This document shows, in pieces, positions 18,578 through 28,026 of a stretch of DNA of 60,265 nucleotides (the stretch's first letter is position 1; each line of letters begins with the position of its first letter). The DNA is taken from the NCBI GenBank assembly GCA_013002225.1, contig JABDKL010000063.1, positions 1 to 60,265 of the forward strand, written 5' to 3'. The translations under genes and the position numbers were made by a program. The stretch is from Winogradskyella sp. (lineage in GTDB: Bacteria > Bacteroidota > Bacteroidia > Flavobacteriales > Flavobacteriaceae). Under the pieces are notes generated by a model. That model was not told the origin of the DNA and made no database searches. It was given only the letters and a program-made list of their open reading frames with translations.

Positions 18578-19031
18578 AATTATAAACTTTAACGACAAAT
18601 ATGCTAAAAACTTTTATAACCTAAATATAGAGTGGTTAAAAAGCTATTTTTTTGTAGAACCGTATGATGAGGAAGTATTAAGCAAACCTAGCCAATACAT
18701 AATACAAAAAGGTGGTTTTATTTTTTTTGCTATTAAGAAAAATAAGGTTGTGGGCACTGTAGCTTTAATGCCCACAGACAAAGAAGGGGTTTTGGAACTT
18801 ACTAAAATGGCTGTGTTGCCAGAAGAAAGAGGACAAAAAATAGGGCAGCAACTTTTACAACATTGTATTGTGTTTGGTAGAACGCAGAAGTTAAAAGCGC
18901 TTCTACTATATTCTAATACCAAATTAGAGAATGCTATTTATTTGTATAGAAAATTTGGTTTTAAGGAATTAAAACTAGAAACTGATAGTCCTTACGTACG
19001 GGCAGATATAAAAATGCTTTTAAAACTATAA
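18567..19031 (+). CDS. GNAT-family N-acetyltransferase
   Basis: A 154-residue single GNAT domain. Motif A is visible as LTKMAVLPEERGQKIGQQLL (about residues 72-91), with the acetyl-CoA-binding R/Q-x-x-G-x-G/A turn as RGQKIGQ; later strands are LLLYSNTKLENAIYLYRKFGF. It overlaps the hutG 3' end by 11 bases and is therefore co-transcribed. The acceptor is unknown. Similar acetyltransferases follow hut genes in other flavobacteria, to my recollection, so a link to histidine degradation or glutamate metabolism is possible but unproven. Confidence 0.82.
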   Translation: MAVKIINFNDKYAKNFYNLNIEWLKSYFFVEPYDEEVLSKPSQYIIQKGGFIFFAIKKNKVVGTVALMPTDKEGVLELTKMAVLPEERGQKIGQQLLQHCIVFGRTQKLKALLLYSNTKLENAIYLYRKFGFKELKLETDSPYVRADIKMLLKL

Positions 19032-19094
19032 TTTTAACAATTAATAGTAAATTCGAAAGTGCACTCAATTATGTACCAAAGGGTCCCAAAAATA

Positions 19095-20789
19095 TTAATT
19101 CTCAGCGGCCTTTAAAGAATCCAATTGGCGTTGGAGCGCTTTAATTCTATCTGAATTATCCTCAACTTTAGGAATTGTTTTTAAAGAATCTAACGAGATT
19201 TCCAAAATATCACCGTCTTGTGGTTGTTCTTGGAAGTAATACCCTATACCTTCACTTGCGCGCCAAGCTTCATTTAATTGCATATATACATTCTCGTCCC
19301 AAGTACTTGGATGTTTTACATCTATCCAAATGACGTCGCGGTACTCACTATCTATTAAAACTAAGTCTGGTGTTGCAGAACCATCAAATTGTTGAGCATC
19401 TGTGGCGCTAATAGAAGAAATAGTCCCTAAGAAAAACATGCGTTTTCTTCCCGCAATATTTTTAATGTAAGGTCTAAATTCAACAGGTGTACTAGCGTTC
19501 CAATCGTACTCCTTACGAGACTCTTTCACCTTTAATGGCATCGCAGATACACCAGCAAATCCTTCCTTTTTAGTGGCATGATCGTAGTAATATAATCTAT
19601 CTCTACCATCTGCGGGAATAAAAACACTGTAACTTAAACTGGTTCGTTCATTACCAACAGGTTCTAAACCAAACCAATGATATAAACCACTGTAGGCATC
19701 AGAATTGCTTCCTGCAAAGTCAAAATCGGTAACATAAGGTTGTTGATTTTGATCCTTTGGCATAAGTGGTATTTTAACTGCTGTTTCCATATTCCATGGT
19801 AAAGGGTCACTAAAACCTCCTAAGAATTTTAAGGATTCTGCCTGTAACCTCGATACCTTTTCAGACAGGGTATTCTGCTTCATCAAGAAAGGATAATTTT
19901 CTATTTCATCGGGATGTATAAAAGTACCTTTGCCTATGGTAATCCGTTCTAAATAATCATTTATATCGTGCTCCCCTTTATCAATAACCATAACTCCACC
20001 AAAAGTTGGATAAGGAAAAAAGAATCCCTTCCATTTTATAAGACTTACAACCTGCACCCATTCTCCAGAATCATTTTTCATATAAAAAGTGTCACTAGGT
20101 TCGTAATTAAACAACATCCAGGGATTAAAACGCTGAACTACCGCATTATAGGTGTTTCTACTAAACTTTAATGACTCACCGATTGAAAAAGTTACTGGTA
20201 TTCTATTCTCATTCGAAAATCTTGGAAATGGTGTTGTACTGCTCACAGAAAACACCTCTTCCGTATTATCGCTTATGCGTTGCATAATATATTTTTCGCT
20301 CGGTTGTATAGCCATGGTCCATTTATTTTCCGTACCAATCCTGACTAAATGAGGTAAAGAAACATCTTTGGTCTCACCAACACTCTCATTGGCCATTGAA
20401 AAAATGTTACGAAGTGGTTGAATTCGCTCGTTTTGCGTTAAGGGTAAATCATTGATTTCGACTTTATTAAGATGATTAAACACATTATAGGTTTTCATAT
20501 AATCATATAAACCAAGATTCCAACCAAAATAATATAGCACACCAAAAAAGACTATTAAAAGCCCAAGTAGCCCAAGCCTACTGCTAGTACTTGCTGTTTT
20601 TCTAAATTTGCGCAAACCTATTACTAGAATCAAAACACATAATAATATTACAAATATGTATTTTCTTAAAAACAGTAAAACTGGCTGGTAGTCGTCTCTA
20701 AAAAAGAATAATAAAATGAGTATTAATAAGCTAACAAATATTGTAATTCGCTTTTGTTTTGCGCCTCGATTCCAGTAGTTCCTAATCAT
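19095..20789 (-). CDS. uncharacterised membrane protein with large soluble domain
   Basis: A 564-residue protein with three predicted N-terminal transmembrane helices (about residues 14-30, 41-57 and 73-90). The 430-residue soluble region that follows is mixed alpha/beta with many aromatic residues, and a short C-terminal coiled coil closes it (DRIKALQRQLDSLKAAEN). No catalytic motif is recognisable. The topology probably places the large domain outside the cytoplasm. It is the last gene of the minus-strand cluster that begins with the coiled-coil protein at 27858 and contains an AAA+ ATPase. The 34-base gap to the upstream small membrane protein suggests joint expression. Function unknown. 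Confidence 0.7.
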   Translation of the reverse strand: MIRNYWNRGAKQKRITIFVSLLILILLFFFRDDYQPVLLFLRKYIFVILLCVLILVIGLRKFRKTASTSSRLGLLGLLIVFFGVLYYFGWNLGLYDYMKTYNVFNHLNKVEINDLPLTQNERIQPLRNIFSMANESVGETKDVSLPHLVRIGTENKWTMAIQPSEKYIMQRISDNTEEVFSVSSTTPFPRFSNENRIPVTFSIGESLKFSRNTYNAVVQRFNPWMLFNYEPSDTFYMKNDSGEWVQVVSLIKWKGFFFPYPTFGGVMVIDKGEHDINDYLERITIGKGTFIHPDEIENYPFLMKQNTLSEKVSRLQAESLKFLGGFSDPLPWNMETAVKIPLMPKDQNQQPYVTDFDFAGSNSDAYSGLYHWFGLEPVGNERTSLSYSVFIPADGRDRLYYYDHATKKEGFAGVSAMPLKVKESRKEYDWNASTPVEFRPYIKNIAGRKRMFFLGTISSISATDAQQFDGSATPDLVLIDSEYRDVIWIDVKHPSTWDENVYMQLNEAWRASEGIGYYFQEQPQDGDILEISLDSLKTIPKVEDNSDRIKALQRQLDSLKAAEN

Positions 20790-20823
20790 TTAGATTTATT
20801 TATAGATTTTATTTGTTTCATTA

Positions 20824-21366
20824 CTACATTAATCCTTTGTCCTTTAGTCGCTCCCTGGCACTTTTCTCTGATTTTTTTTCGTCAGGATTGTTTTTAATTT
20901 CCTGTTTCGCTTCCTCAACAGCTTTATTGTCCTTGTTCTTTATGTCTTTTAAAAAATCCTTTCCTTTTTCTACAACATCATCAAACCTGTCTTCAAGCGA
21001 TTCACTTTGTGTTTCAATCACTTCTGTAGATTTTATTACGAACGCAGCCAAATAGGTTCCAATTAAGGTTCCAACCGCAAAAGACGCAAACATGGAAATT
21101 CCATTATAACTAGAAAACACTGCGAGTGGTGTTAAAAACTCAATAATGACAGCAGCTACTAAAACTAAGGTTGCTACGAACACTAAACGCGGTAAGAAGT
21201 CTTGTTTATAAACAAAGCCTTTAGGGTTATCAGCGCTCATTTGTAATTCCTTACTATTAACTACTTTGTTTAAAAACCTATATGCGCCATTACCATTCGA
21301 TTCTCTCCAATATAGAAATATTCCGAATAAAATGGCTGCTATAAATATGACTAGTTCTATTCCCAT
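20824..21366 (-). CDS. uncharacterised membrane protein with charged C-terminal tail
   Basis: A 180-residue protein with one helix at the N-terminus (IELVIFIAAILFGIFLYW) and two in the middle (around LVFVATLVLVAAVIIEFL and ISMFASFAVGTLIGTYLAAF). A strongly charged Lys/Glu/Asp tail follows (about residues 125-180). The tail is probably cytoplasmic and could dock soluble partners. I do not recognise the family. It lies between a DUF6638-like gene (164-base gap, a possible internal promoter) and the larger membrane protein (34-base gap), inside the AAA+ cluster. Confidence 0.65.
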   Translation of the reverse strand: MGIELVIFIAAILFGIFLYWRESNGNGAYRFLNKVVNSKELQMSADNPKGFVYKQDFLPRLVFVATLVLVAAVIIEFLTPLAVFSSYNGISMFASFAVGTLIGTYLAAFVIKSTEVIETQSESLEDRFDDVVEKGKDFLKDIKNKDNKAVEEAKQEIKNNPDEKKSEKSARERLKDKGLM

Positions 21367-21530
21367 TATGTATCTTTTATAGTTGAATTTCGAATTTCAT
21401 CCTCAATAATAGTTTTTATAAAATTAGTCTAAAATTCTTAAATATTGTTACGAATTTGTTCTATCACCCAATCCTTAAATGAATTATCCCAAGTGCTGTA
21501 ACTCTCATAAAATTGCTCCTTATCATACCA

Positions 21531-22703
21531 TTATAAAAACAAAACATCCTTAGGAGCTATATTGATTAAAAGTCTGTGGATTAAATCGCGATGCTCTGCA
21601 GACAATGACGAGTGTGGTTGATGCAGCGCGAAATACATGGACTTTTCTACCATATCTTCAATTTTATAAGCATTGCTACGCTCTAACCTTTCGAGATATA
21701 GCTCAACACCCATTACACGTTTACGTGCATTAATTTCAATTTTATTTAAATAGCTCTTAAATAAGGTTCTATTCTCAAAAATTTCTTTGATAGGATGTTC
21801 TGGCTTATTTAAAAACTGATATAGTTCAAATTTCTTAATTCTATCATAGCTTGGCGAATCGATTATATTTTCTAAATCGCACTCAATGATAATATGATCT
21901 TTTAATTTGTCTATTAATTCTGGTTGCTCAATATGGTAAATTAATACATCGTGTACTGTATCTTTAATTGCTGCCTTATATATAGCCTTATTTTTAAAAA
22001 TAAGTATTGGTTTTATAAAATCTCTAAGTAAATACACCCCTTCAAAAGCACGCGTATAGAAGGAGTTCGTAGTAAATTGTAATGGATGTAAACTTAGGTC
22101 TCTATCTCTTAAATCACCATAGGCATTTGCCGATTCAAGTAATTGTTTATGAATTTCTTCGTCTATGAAGTTATTGCCACTCTTAAATTTGTCAACAAGT
22201 GCTAATTGTTCCCTTTGTTTATCTTCAAGATGATCTATTAATCGAAATGTAATACTTACGGCCTCATATTTTAAGATGTCTAACGGTTCATAAAACACAT
22301 CTATATTTTGGTCAAAGTCTATGCAGATGGCTGAGTCTCTGGTAATATCACTAATCTTTTGACCATGCGTTCTAAAAATATGTTGCATCATTTCTCTGTC
22401 AAATGAATGAAATGGTAGATAAACAGGCTTACCTTTTTGTAATGGTGAAATAATAATGCCATGTGGATTGGCATCTCCATGGTTAAGGTAATGTACATTA
22501 TTTCGTTCTTCTGCGACCTCTGGACTCCAGCCAACACCATCAATTGAAAATGACCTTAGTTTCGTTTCTTTAAAACCTAAAGTTTTTAAGCATTTGTTAT
22601 ATCGCTCAACGAGCTTACCACTAACTGGAATAAGTTCACTTCTATATAAATTTGCTTGTTTTAGTTTTTGCATATTCATTTCCCATATAAGTGGGAATCT
22701 CAT
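21531..22703 (-). CDS. DUF6638-like uncharacterised protein
   Basis: A soluble protein of about 380-390 residues without signal peptide or membrane helix, rich in charged helices. I place it with DUF6638 from memory of Bacteroidota annotations; this needs a profile search. Three in-frame ATGs are candidates for the start (22703, 22679, 22673). A small perfect inverted repeat, TTCCCA-CTTATA-TGGGAA, lies between the first and second, so the start at 22679 or 22673 is attractive, with the hairpin in the leader. It follows the NUDIX gene and precedes two membrane-protein genes in the AAA+ cluster. No catalytic residues can be proposed. Confidence 0.6.
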   Translation of the reverse strand: MRFPLIWEMNMQKLKQANLYRSELIPVSGKLVERYNKCLKTLGFKETKLRSFSIDGVGWSPEVAEERNNVHYLNHGDANPHGIIISPLQKGKPVYLPFHSFDREMMQHIFRTHGQKISDITRDSAICIDFDQNIDVFYEPLDILKYEAVSITFRLIDHLEDKQREQLALVDKFKSGNNFIDEEIHKQLLESANAYGDLRDRDLSLHPLQFTTNSFYTRAFEGVYLLRDFIKPILIFKNKAIYKAAIKDTVHDVLIYHIEQPELIDKLKDHIIIECDLENIIDSPSYDRIKKFELYQFLNKPEHPIKEIFENRTLFKSYLNKIEINARKRVMGVELYLERLERSNAYKIEDMVEKSMYFALHQPHSSLSAEHRDLIHRLLINIAPKDVLFL

Positions 22704-22768
22704 GTTTTAAACTGGGTTTGACTGAGTTTTACAGAGCACCACAGCATTCTTTTTATTAATTTATTTCC

Positions 22769-22791
22769 TCAGATTCCTGCCTAAGCAGAAA
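22769..22791. repeat. short palindromic repeat at the 3' end of the NUDIX gene
   Basis: On the minus strand TTTCTGC and GCAGGAA form a 7-bp stem (one G-T) around TTAG, and the TAG of the loop is the stop codon of the NUDIX gene. No T tract follows, so it is not a standard terminator. It resembles small REP-like palindromes often seen near gene ends. Confidence 0.35.
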
Positions 22792-23374
22792 CTATGATCT
22801 TATTAATTTGAGCATATTGCAGCAGCAAAATTGTTTTGGCATCTACAATCTCTCCAGATTCAATCATTTTAATAGCCTCGCTAAACGGTATTTCCAATAC
22901 TTCAATATCTTCGTTTTCAACATCTAGGCCTCCACCTTTATTTATTTTCATGGATTCCTTATACTCACCTACATAGCAGGAAAATCGTTCGGTACTTCCA
23001 CCAGGTGTTGCAAATGCATTGTATACTTTAATTAGTTTAGGGATGCTATATCCTGTTTCTTCCAAAATTTCGCGTTTTATAGCCACTTCTGAATCAGGGT
23101 CATTATCCTCAAGCATTCCTGCAGGGACTTCTAATAAAAACCCGGAATCGCTTCCATTCATATATGCAGGTAATCTAAACTGCTTTACGAGTATTATAGT
23201 TTGCTTAACAACATTGTATAATAAAGCCGCAGCTGCATTACCACGTTCTAACACTTCCCAGGTGTTTTCTACCCAATTGCCATTCTCTAATTGGTAATCG
23301 AATTTCACTTCTGTTAATGTGAAATACTTATCCGAAAGCGTTTGTCGGTTTAAATTTTTAATGCGTTGATTCAT
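22781..23374 (-). CDS. NUDIX hydrolase (ADP-ribose / nucleotide-sugar pyrophosphatase type)
   Basis: A 197-residue NUDIX protein. The box reads G-MLEDNDPDSEVAIK-REILEETGY, with the catalytic REILEETG intact and one extra residue before it, as in ADP-ribose and GDP-mannose pyrophosphatases. A preceding FLLEVPAGML strand and a following TPGGSTERFSCYVGEY segment are typical of the NudF/NudK branch. It would hydrolyse a nucleoside diphosphate linked to a sugar. The frame is open to 23416, but the ATG at 23374 begins MNQRIKNLNRQTLS, a normal family start, and lies four bases after the stop codon of the AAA+ gene. Such tight coupling is notable, since NUDIX enzymes clear nucleotides used in signalling. 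Confidence 0.82.
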   Translation of the reverse strand: MNQRIKNLNRQTLSDKYFTLTEVKFDYQLENGNWVENTWEVLERGNAAAALLYNVVKQTIILVKQFRLPAYMNGSDSGFLLEVPAGMLEDNDPDSEVAIKREILEETGYSIPKLIKVYNAFATPGGSTERFSCYVGEYKESMKINKGGGLDVENEDIEVLEIPFSEAIKMIESGEIVDAKTILLLQYAQINKIIVSA

Positions 23375-23378
23375 AGTA

Positions 23379-25337
23379 TTAGTTCTGTCCATACTGCGCT
23401 CTAGCTTCTGTCTCAATATTTAGTTGGTTTACTCTGGCATCTACTTTTCGTTTAAAATCAGTATCAGCGATGGTCGCCACATTATCTAAATACCTAATGA
23501 CTTCTTGTCGCCTTATATCTGAGAAGTTAAGGCCTCTCATATTGGTTTTCATTAAGTCTTGTAGCATACTAAACTTAGTTTCATAGTCCTTATTAAAATA
23601 CTTTTCAGGATTCTCAAACCAATCTTTTTCCAAATCGAAATCTGTTAAACGCAAAGAAATGGCTGATTGAATATTTCGCACATCCCTAGAGGAGAAAAAC
23701 GGAAATATTTTCTGAATTTCTTTAAACAATGTGGCATAGAACATATGGTCATTAGTTTCATGAAGTTGTTCTACACGGTCAAAAGTTTCATGAACGCGTT
23801 CTTCTGAAGGCTTTTCAACTAAGTTGAGGATATCGTCCATACTATTTGCCAATCCTTGATCTGATAGATATTTATACACTTCAGGATCATTCATATTTAC
23901 AAAATCTGGCATTGTATTCTGCAATTTTCTCCACCAGATGTAATCCTGATCTAAGAAATCGTGCGTTGTGCGTGCCCCATCAATTTTAAAACGACCCTGA
24001 ACTCTAGAGATCACTGCCTTATCTAACATTTCTGGTAGATTAGTAAATAAACCTATTGAACTGTTTCCGTAGTTAACTGCATATGCACCTTCAGTATATC
24101 TCAAAAATACTCCAATAACTTCTTTAACACCAGCCGAAACCCCTTGTGATGTTCTTTCCTGTAAATTATTTTCAGCATCATCAATTGGTGCAAATATTAG
24201 TTTTGTAGGATCCTGCAAAGGCTTCATCCACTCCACCATTTTTTCAGCTGACCCTCCCTGAAACGTACTTATTAATGTATCTGGCATTGGGTGAAACAAA
24301 AACGGTATATTGAGGTTGTCCGAATGCTCTTTTAATCGGGTCGCAATAGCAGCAATGAGCATACTCTTTCCAGTTCCAGGAATTCCATAACCCATAAATA
24401 CTGGCATAAACCCTCCTAATTCCTGAAATGGATTCTTTTGCGCTTCAAAATCGTAACTTAATAGACGTTCCGTCAGTCGACGTGCAAAATGCTTGGCGTC
24501 TCTATTACCAACTATCTGCTCAAATTGTATTTTATTAAAATCTACACTCTTTGCCGTCCCCTGAAATACATTTTCCCAACCCGAAACTGCAAAATCTGAA
24601 TTTTCGAGCTTATAGGATCTATCATTAATCGTTTCAGTATACTCTAAATTGCTTTTTCGAAGTTGTATTTCTCCAATTAAGGCTTCAAAATAAACAACTG
24701 TAAAATCTATAACGTCCTTATCGGTTTTAATAATATCTGGATGACTTAAATACTTGTCATAATAAAACATCTGACATGATATACCTTTTAGAGGCGATAA
24801 AAAAGACACTTCTGGTATACCTGCAAATTTCTGATTCATCACCGATAAATCATCTGAAGCATAAGGCTTTAGGTCATGAAGAATCTTATAAGCCGTGGCA
24901 AATAGCATAAAGGCTGTTGCTGTGTGTAATTTACTTTCATACTCGCGTTTACCTATATTATCTAATGCCGATTTATTTTCACTGAGTGATGATAGTCCTG
25001 ATGCATCATAATAACTATCTTTAATCCAAATGCCTAATGTTAAACCTTCTTGTACGGCATAAAGCGTTTGATTTAAAAAAACGGGTAGTGCGACAGATTC
25101 TGGAAGTAATCGCTTTTTCAATGCCAAAATGGTTTTAGAAACAGACGTTATATTAACATTACTACCATTATTTGCTCTCGATAAATATAGAAGAATAGAT
25201 TCGTCCTTAGCATCGTTATCTTTGTTTTTAGCTCTTTGACTCTGTTCCCATTGTATAGATTTAAGATAGGATGTAGCTTCATCGCGGAGCATATCGAGTT
25301 CGTTTTGTTTTATTGGAAAAGTTGAGTTGTGTTCCAT
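23379..25337 (-). CDS. AAA+ ATPase, uncharacterised subfamily
   Basis: A 652-residue protein with a long helical N-terminal region (1-300) and one AAA+ module: Walker A GIPGTGKS (318-325), Walker B LIFAPIDDAEN (Asp386, Asp387), sensor-1-like GLFTNLPEML and an arginine-finger-like AVISRVQGRF. A helical lid and C-terminal extension follow. The large N-domain is unlike FtsH, ClpX, MoxR or Lon; no protease motif is present. I infer a remodelling ATPase acting on a partner from the same cluster. It lies 62 bases downstream of the 348-residue protein gene and is coupled to the NUDIX gene. The family is conserved but unnamed as far as I can tell. Confidence 0.8.
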   Translation of the reverse strand: MEHNSTFPIKQNELDMLRDEATSYLKSIQWEQSQRAKNKDNDAKDESILLYLSRANNGSNVNITSVSKTILALKKRLLPESVALPVFLNQTLYAVQEGLTLGIWIKDSYYDASGLSSLSENKSALDNIGKREYESKLHTATAFMLFATAYKILHDLKPYASDDLSVMNQKFAGIPEVSFLSPLKGISCQMFYYDKYLSHPDIIKTDKDVIDFTVVYFEALIGEIQLRKSNLEYTETINDRSYKLENSDFAVSGWENVFQGTAKSVDFNKIQFEQIVGNRDAKHFARRLTERLLSYDFEAQKNPFQELGGFMPVFMGYGIPGTGKSMLIAAIATRLKEHSDNLNIPFLFHPMPDTLISTFQGGSAEKMVEWMKPLQDPTKLIFAPIDDAENNLQERTSQGVSAGVKEVIGVFLRYTEGAYAVNYGNSSIGLFTNLPEMLDKAVISRVQGRFKIDGARTTHDFLDQDYIWWRKLQNTMPDFVNMNDPEVYKYLSDQGLANSMDDILNLVEKPSEERVHETFDRVEQLHETNDHMFYATLFKEIQKIFPFFSSRDVRNIQSAISLRLTDFDLEKDWFENPEKYFNKDYETKFSMLQDLMKTNMRGLNFSDIRRQEVIRYLDNVATIADTDFKRKVDARVNQLNIETEARAQYGQN

Positions 25338-25399
25338 TATTTAATCTTCAGTTATAAGTTAGAAGTTGGCAGTAAGTTTATTCACTGTATATTCATTTT

Positions 25400-26446
25400 T
25401 TATTCCTTGATGGTTAGTTCTGAAACCTGAATAGGGCTTTGTGCCAACTTGTTCATGACTTCGGGTGTTTTGTTATAAAGCAGTTGTATTATTCTATGCG
25501 GTGCAAAAATTAATTGCTGCTTAAAAATCTTATCCCATCTCTGTAAGGTCTGTTTACTAAAAAAACTGCCGTCTTTAAATTCACCTTTAGAGGTCACTTC
25601 ATCAATTTTAAGATAAACGGCATAAGATTCCAATGGTATGTCTTTATCGGCAATACCTTGTAGGATGGCGTGTGTAATTTTATTTTCATCTTTTGCAAAC
25701 ACATTATGTATTGGCCCTAAATCCACACGCTTTATATATTTAGGCAAAACTTTTGGAAGCCGCTTATCTATAGCGTATGCCATAGTATCGAGGTTCATTT
25801 CTCGGTCCGATGTGTTTTTGAGAGTTGAATAAATTTCGCTTTTATAATCTTGTACATTACTACCGTCGTAATCAAAGTACATATAGCATATAAATGGTCT
25901 GTTATGAGTTACATCATAAAAACTCCAACTTACTAAATGCTCTGCAACAGCTCCTTCTGCAGCCTTAATTATTTTACCCTGTACAAAGCGATTAAAAATA
26001 TATTCCTTCTTAGCAGATTTGTAATACACTATTGATGCAGCTTGAAAAAGTTTGCGTTTAGCTACAGGCTCTTTTTTACGCATTAGCGTATCGAGAAATT
26101 CTTCTTTTAAGGTGTCTGTATCTGTAAGTTTCTCTAAATAGTCTTCACGTAATTCTAGATCATTAAATAAGTAACGAAATTCTAAATAATTTGGAAAGCT
26201 AGAATCGGTTAAATCCACCTTCATATTTTCCTCATCGTCATACATGTATTTTACACGCATAGCTTCAATAGAATACAGTAGTAAGTCGCTATATTGTTTA
26301 AACAAAAGAACTTCTTGCCTATTTAGGATATGCTTATCCTGTACAGCTACAATTAACTCTTTAAGCGTAAAATCTATCATTTTATGATAAAAGACATACT
26401 GCGCTTTGGAGTCTAATTCTGCCGAATCTAAAGGTGTAACTATCAT
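25400..26446 (-). CDS. uncharacterised soluble protein of the AAA+ cluster
   Basis: A 348-residue cytoplasmic protein with no recognisable motif, no signal peptide and no membrane helix. The first 180 residues are mostly helical (for example LLLYSIEAMRVKYMYDDEE); the rest alternates strands and helices with FICYMYFDYDGSNVQDY. It is placed between the coiled-coil gene (71-base gap upstream) and the AAA+ gene (62-base gap downstream), all on the minus strand, so it is probably a dedicated partner. The short gap upstream of the AAA+ gene holds a degenerate AAGTTAGAAGTTGGCAGT stretch of no clear meaning. Confidence 0.65.
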   Translation of the reverse strand: MIVTPLDSAELDSKAQYVFYHKMIDFTLKELIVAVQDKHILNRQEVLLFKQYSDLLLYSIEAMRVKYMYDDEENMKVDLTDSSFPNYLEFRYLFNDLELREDYLEKLTDTDTLKEEFLDTLMRKKEPVAKRKLFQAASIVYYKSAKKEYIFNRFVQGKIIKAAEGAVAEHLVSWSFYDVTHNRPFICYMYFDYDGSNVQDYKSEIYSTLKNTSDREMNLDTMAYAIDKRLPKVLPKYIKRVDLGPIHNVFAKDENKITHAILQGIADKDIPLESYAVYLKIDEVTSKGEFKDGSFFSKQTLQRWDKIFKQQLIFAPHRIIQLLYNKTPEVMNKLAQSPIQVSELTIKE

Positions 26447-26517
26447 TTATTTAGTTAATAAGGTAGTATGCTTATTCAGAATTTTAAAATTTGACTAAGC
26501 TTTACTTTAGACTTATT

Positions 26518-27858
26518 TTAGGATAACAAATCATCATCATTAGCCTCTGGTTTAGGTGCACCTTCTGGTTCACCACCATCACTTGGTGCATTAGGATCTG
26601 CTTTATAGTATTCATCAAAAATCTCCTTCATATCAATTCCATAGCGGTCTGCGAAGTTCTTTTGGATCTCAGCATCTTTAGACCTAATATCCTTTAAGGC
26701 TTCGGCATAACTACCATACACGCCTTGCATTACTTTTTCGTGTACTGGAATATTATCCATCATTTCCTGACGTGCCTTGGCACTTGCGGTGTGCATTGCT
26801 GCTAATGTTTCGCCTATATGCTCATCTGTTTTAACACCCAAGTGCTCCAATATAGCTGCAAATTCCTGATCTGTACGAGCTTTTAATGCGACAACATAAC
26901 CGTCATAATATTTAAGACGTTCGTCTGTGTCACTTTTTAATTTTGCTCTATGTGTTTGTAAATTACTACGTAACGATGTTAAAACTTTTATTGTTAAATT
27001 ATGCTTATGTACAAAACTATCTTTTGAAGCAGCTAAGGTTGTGTAAGCATTTTTTAATCCTTCTAATTCTTCAACTTTTTGCTCAAATTGCGTTACTTTT
27101 TCTAAGGCTTCAGAATACTCAGTAGATTGCTTATCTGCGACTTCTTCTAATGCCTGGCGCGCTTGTTTTAATAATGCATATTGCTCTTCGAGTTTTGCCT
27201 CTACTTCCTTTTTCTTTTGTAGCGCTTTTGTATGATTGTTAGATGCTTCTACGATAGCCGTTTTTAAGCTTTCTTCGACCTCTTTAATTTCAAGCTCTCT
27301 ATCCTTTAAGCGCTTAATAGCCGCTTGACTTTTAAACGATAACTCGTTTAATAAAGTTTGTACATCGGCATTTTCTATACGTTGCTGAAACATAGCTTTT
27401 GCTTTATTGTCTGAGGCATCACGCTCTTTTTGAGCATTTCTCAACTCTTCTTCTGCCTCTCTTATCTTGCTTTTACGCCCCCAAAGATTATTCCACCAGG
27501 TATCTGGTTTGTTCTTTGCGTCTTCAAGCTCAACCTTAGCGCGTTCTAAACGCTTAATCGCATCATCTATAACCTTTTGTTCTGCAGCATTTAGAGCAGA
27601 AAACCCCTCGAACATTATCCCAACCTCGTCTTGATAATCAGTTAAATCTTTGATCGCATCCAAAAGCGTAGATCTATCCTTTTCTGCCATATCTACTACA
27701 TTGTCTAATGTGGCATTTAAAATTTTCTGACGGCTTTCCGGGTCGTCTTCCTGAGCAAGTTTAGACTTCATCTGGTCAATGGCTTTGCCCCAGTTCACGT
27801 CTACTTTATCAGTTTTTTCTTGAGCGTTGGTTTCTAATAAATCAAAATCATCAGACAT
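26518..27858 (-). CDS. long coiled-coil protein heading the AAA+ cluster
   Basis: A 446-residue soluble protein dominated by coiled coil from about residue 85 to 275 (heptad-like Glu/Lys/Ala stretches such as LERAKVELEDAKNKP). A conserved-looking core with WWNNLWGRKSK lies near residue 120, and an acidic, Pro/Gly-rich tail ends in DDDLLS. Related flavobacterial proteins carry an automated microtubule-binding label, which I regard as uninformative; the all-helical layout also recalls TelA-type proteins, but I could not confirm that. It is the promoter-proximal gene of the cluster. Structural scaffold or ATPase substrate are the reasonable guesses. Confidence 0.65.
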   Translation of the reverse strand: MSDDFDLLETNAQEKTDKVDVNWGKAIDQMKSKLAQEDDPESRQKILNATLDNVVDMAEKDRSTLLDAIKDLTDYQDEVGIMFEGFSALNAAEQKVIDDAIKRLERAKVELEDAKNKPDTWWNNLWGRKSKIREAEEELRNAQKERDASDNKAKAMFQQRIENADVQTLLNELSFKSQAAIKRLKDRELEIKEVEESLKTAIVEASNNHTKALQKKKEVEAKLEEQYALLKQARQALEEVADKQSTEYSEALEKVTQFEQKVEELEGLKNAYTTLAASKDSFVHKHNLTIKVLTSLRSNLQTHRAKLKSDTDERLKYYDGYVVALKARTDQEFAAILEHLGVKTDEHIGETLAAMHTASAKARQEMMDNIPVHEKVMQGVYGSYAEALKDIRSKDAEIQKNFADRYGIDMKEIFDEYYKADPNAPSDGGEPEGAPKPEANDDDLLS

Positions 27859-28026
27859 ACTATGTAGTGTTTTTTTTGGTTGAACAATAATCAGATAAGC
27901 AATTTCGGTAAATTATTATGACTTTAAAAGCTTTAACCTTTAAATTATAGGTATGATAAACAAGAAAAATGTTACAATAATTTTATACTATACATCTGTT
28001 TAATATCTTTAATAAAACCTAAGGCT

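Noticed and set aside
22769-22791. Palindrome as intrinsic terminator
   Set aside because: No T tract follows the stem on the minus strand, so it was listed as a repeat instead.
25338-25399. Degenerate AAGTTAGAAGTTGGCAGT stretch between two genes
   Set aside because: Too short and imperfect to call a tandem repeat or regulatory site.
26518-27858. TelA or microtubule-binding identity for the coiled-coil protein
   Set aside because: Only general helical and coiled-coil character supports either name; no diagnostic motif was found.
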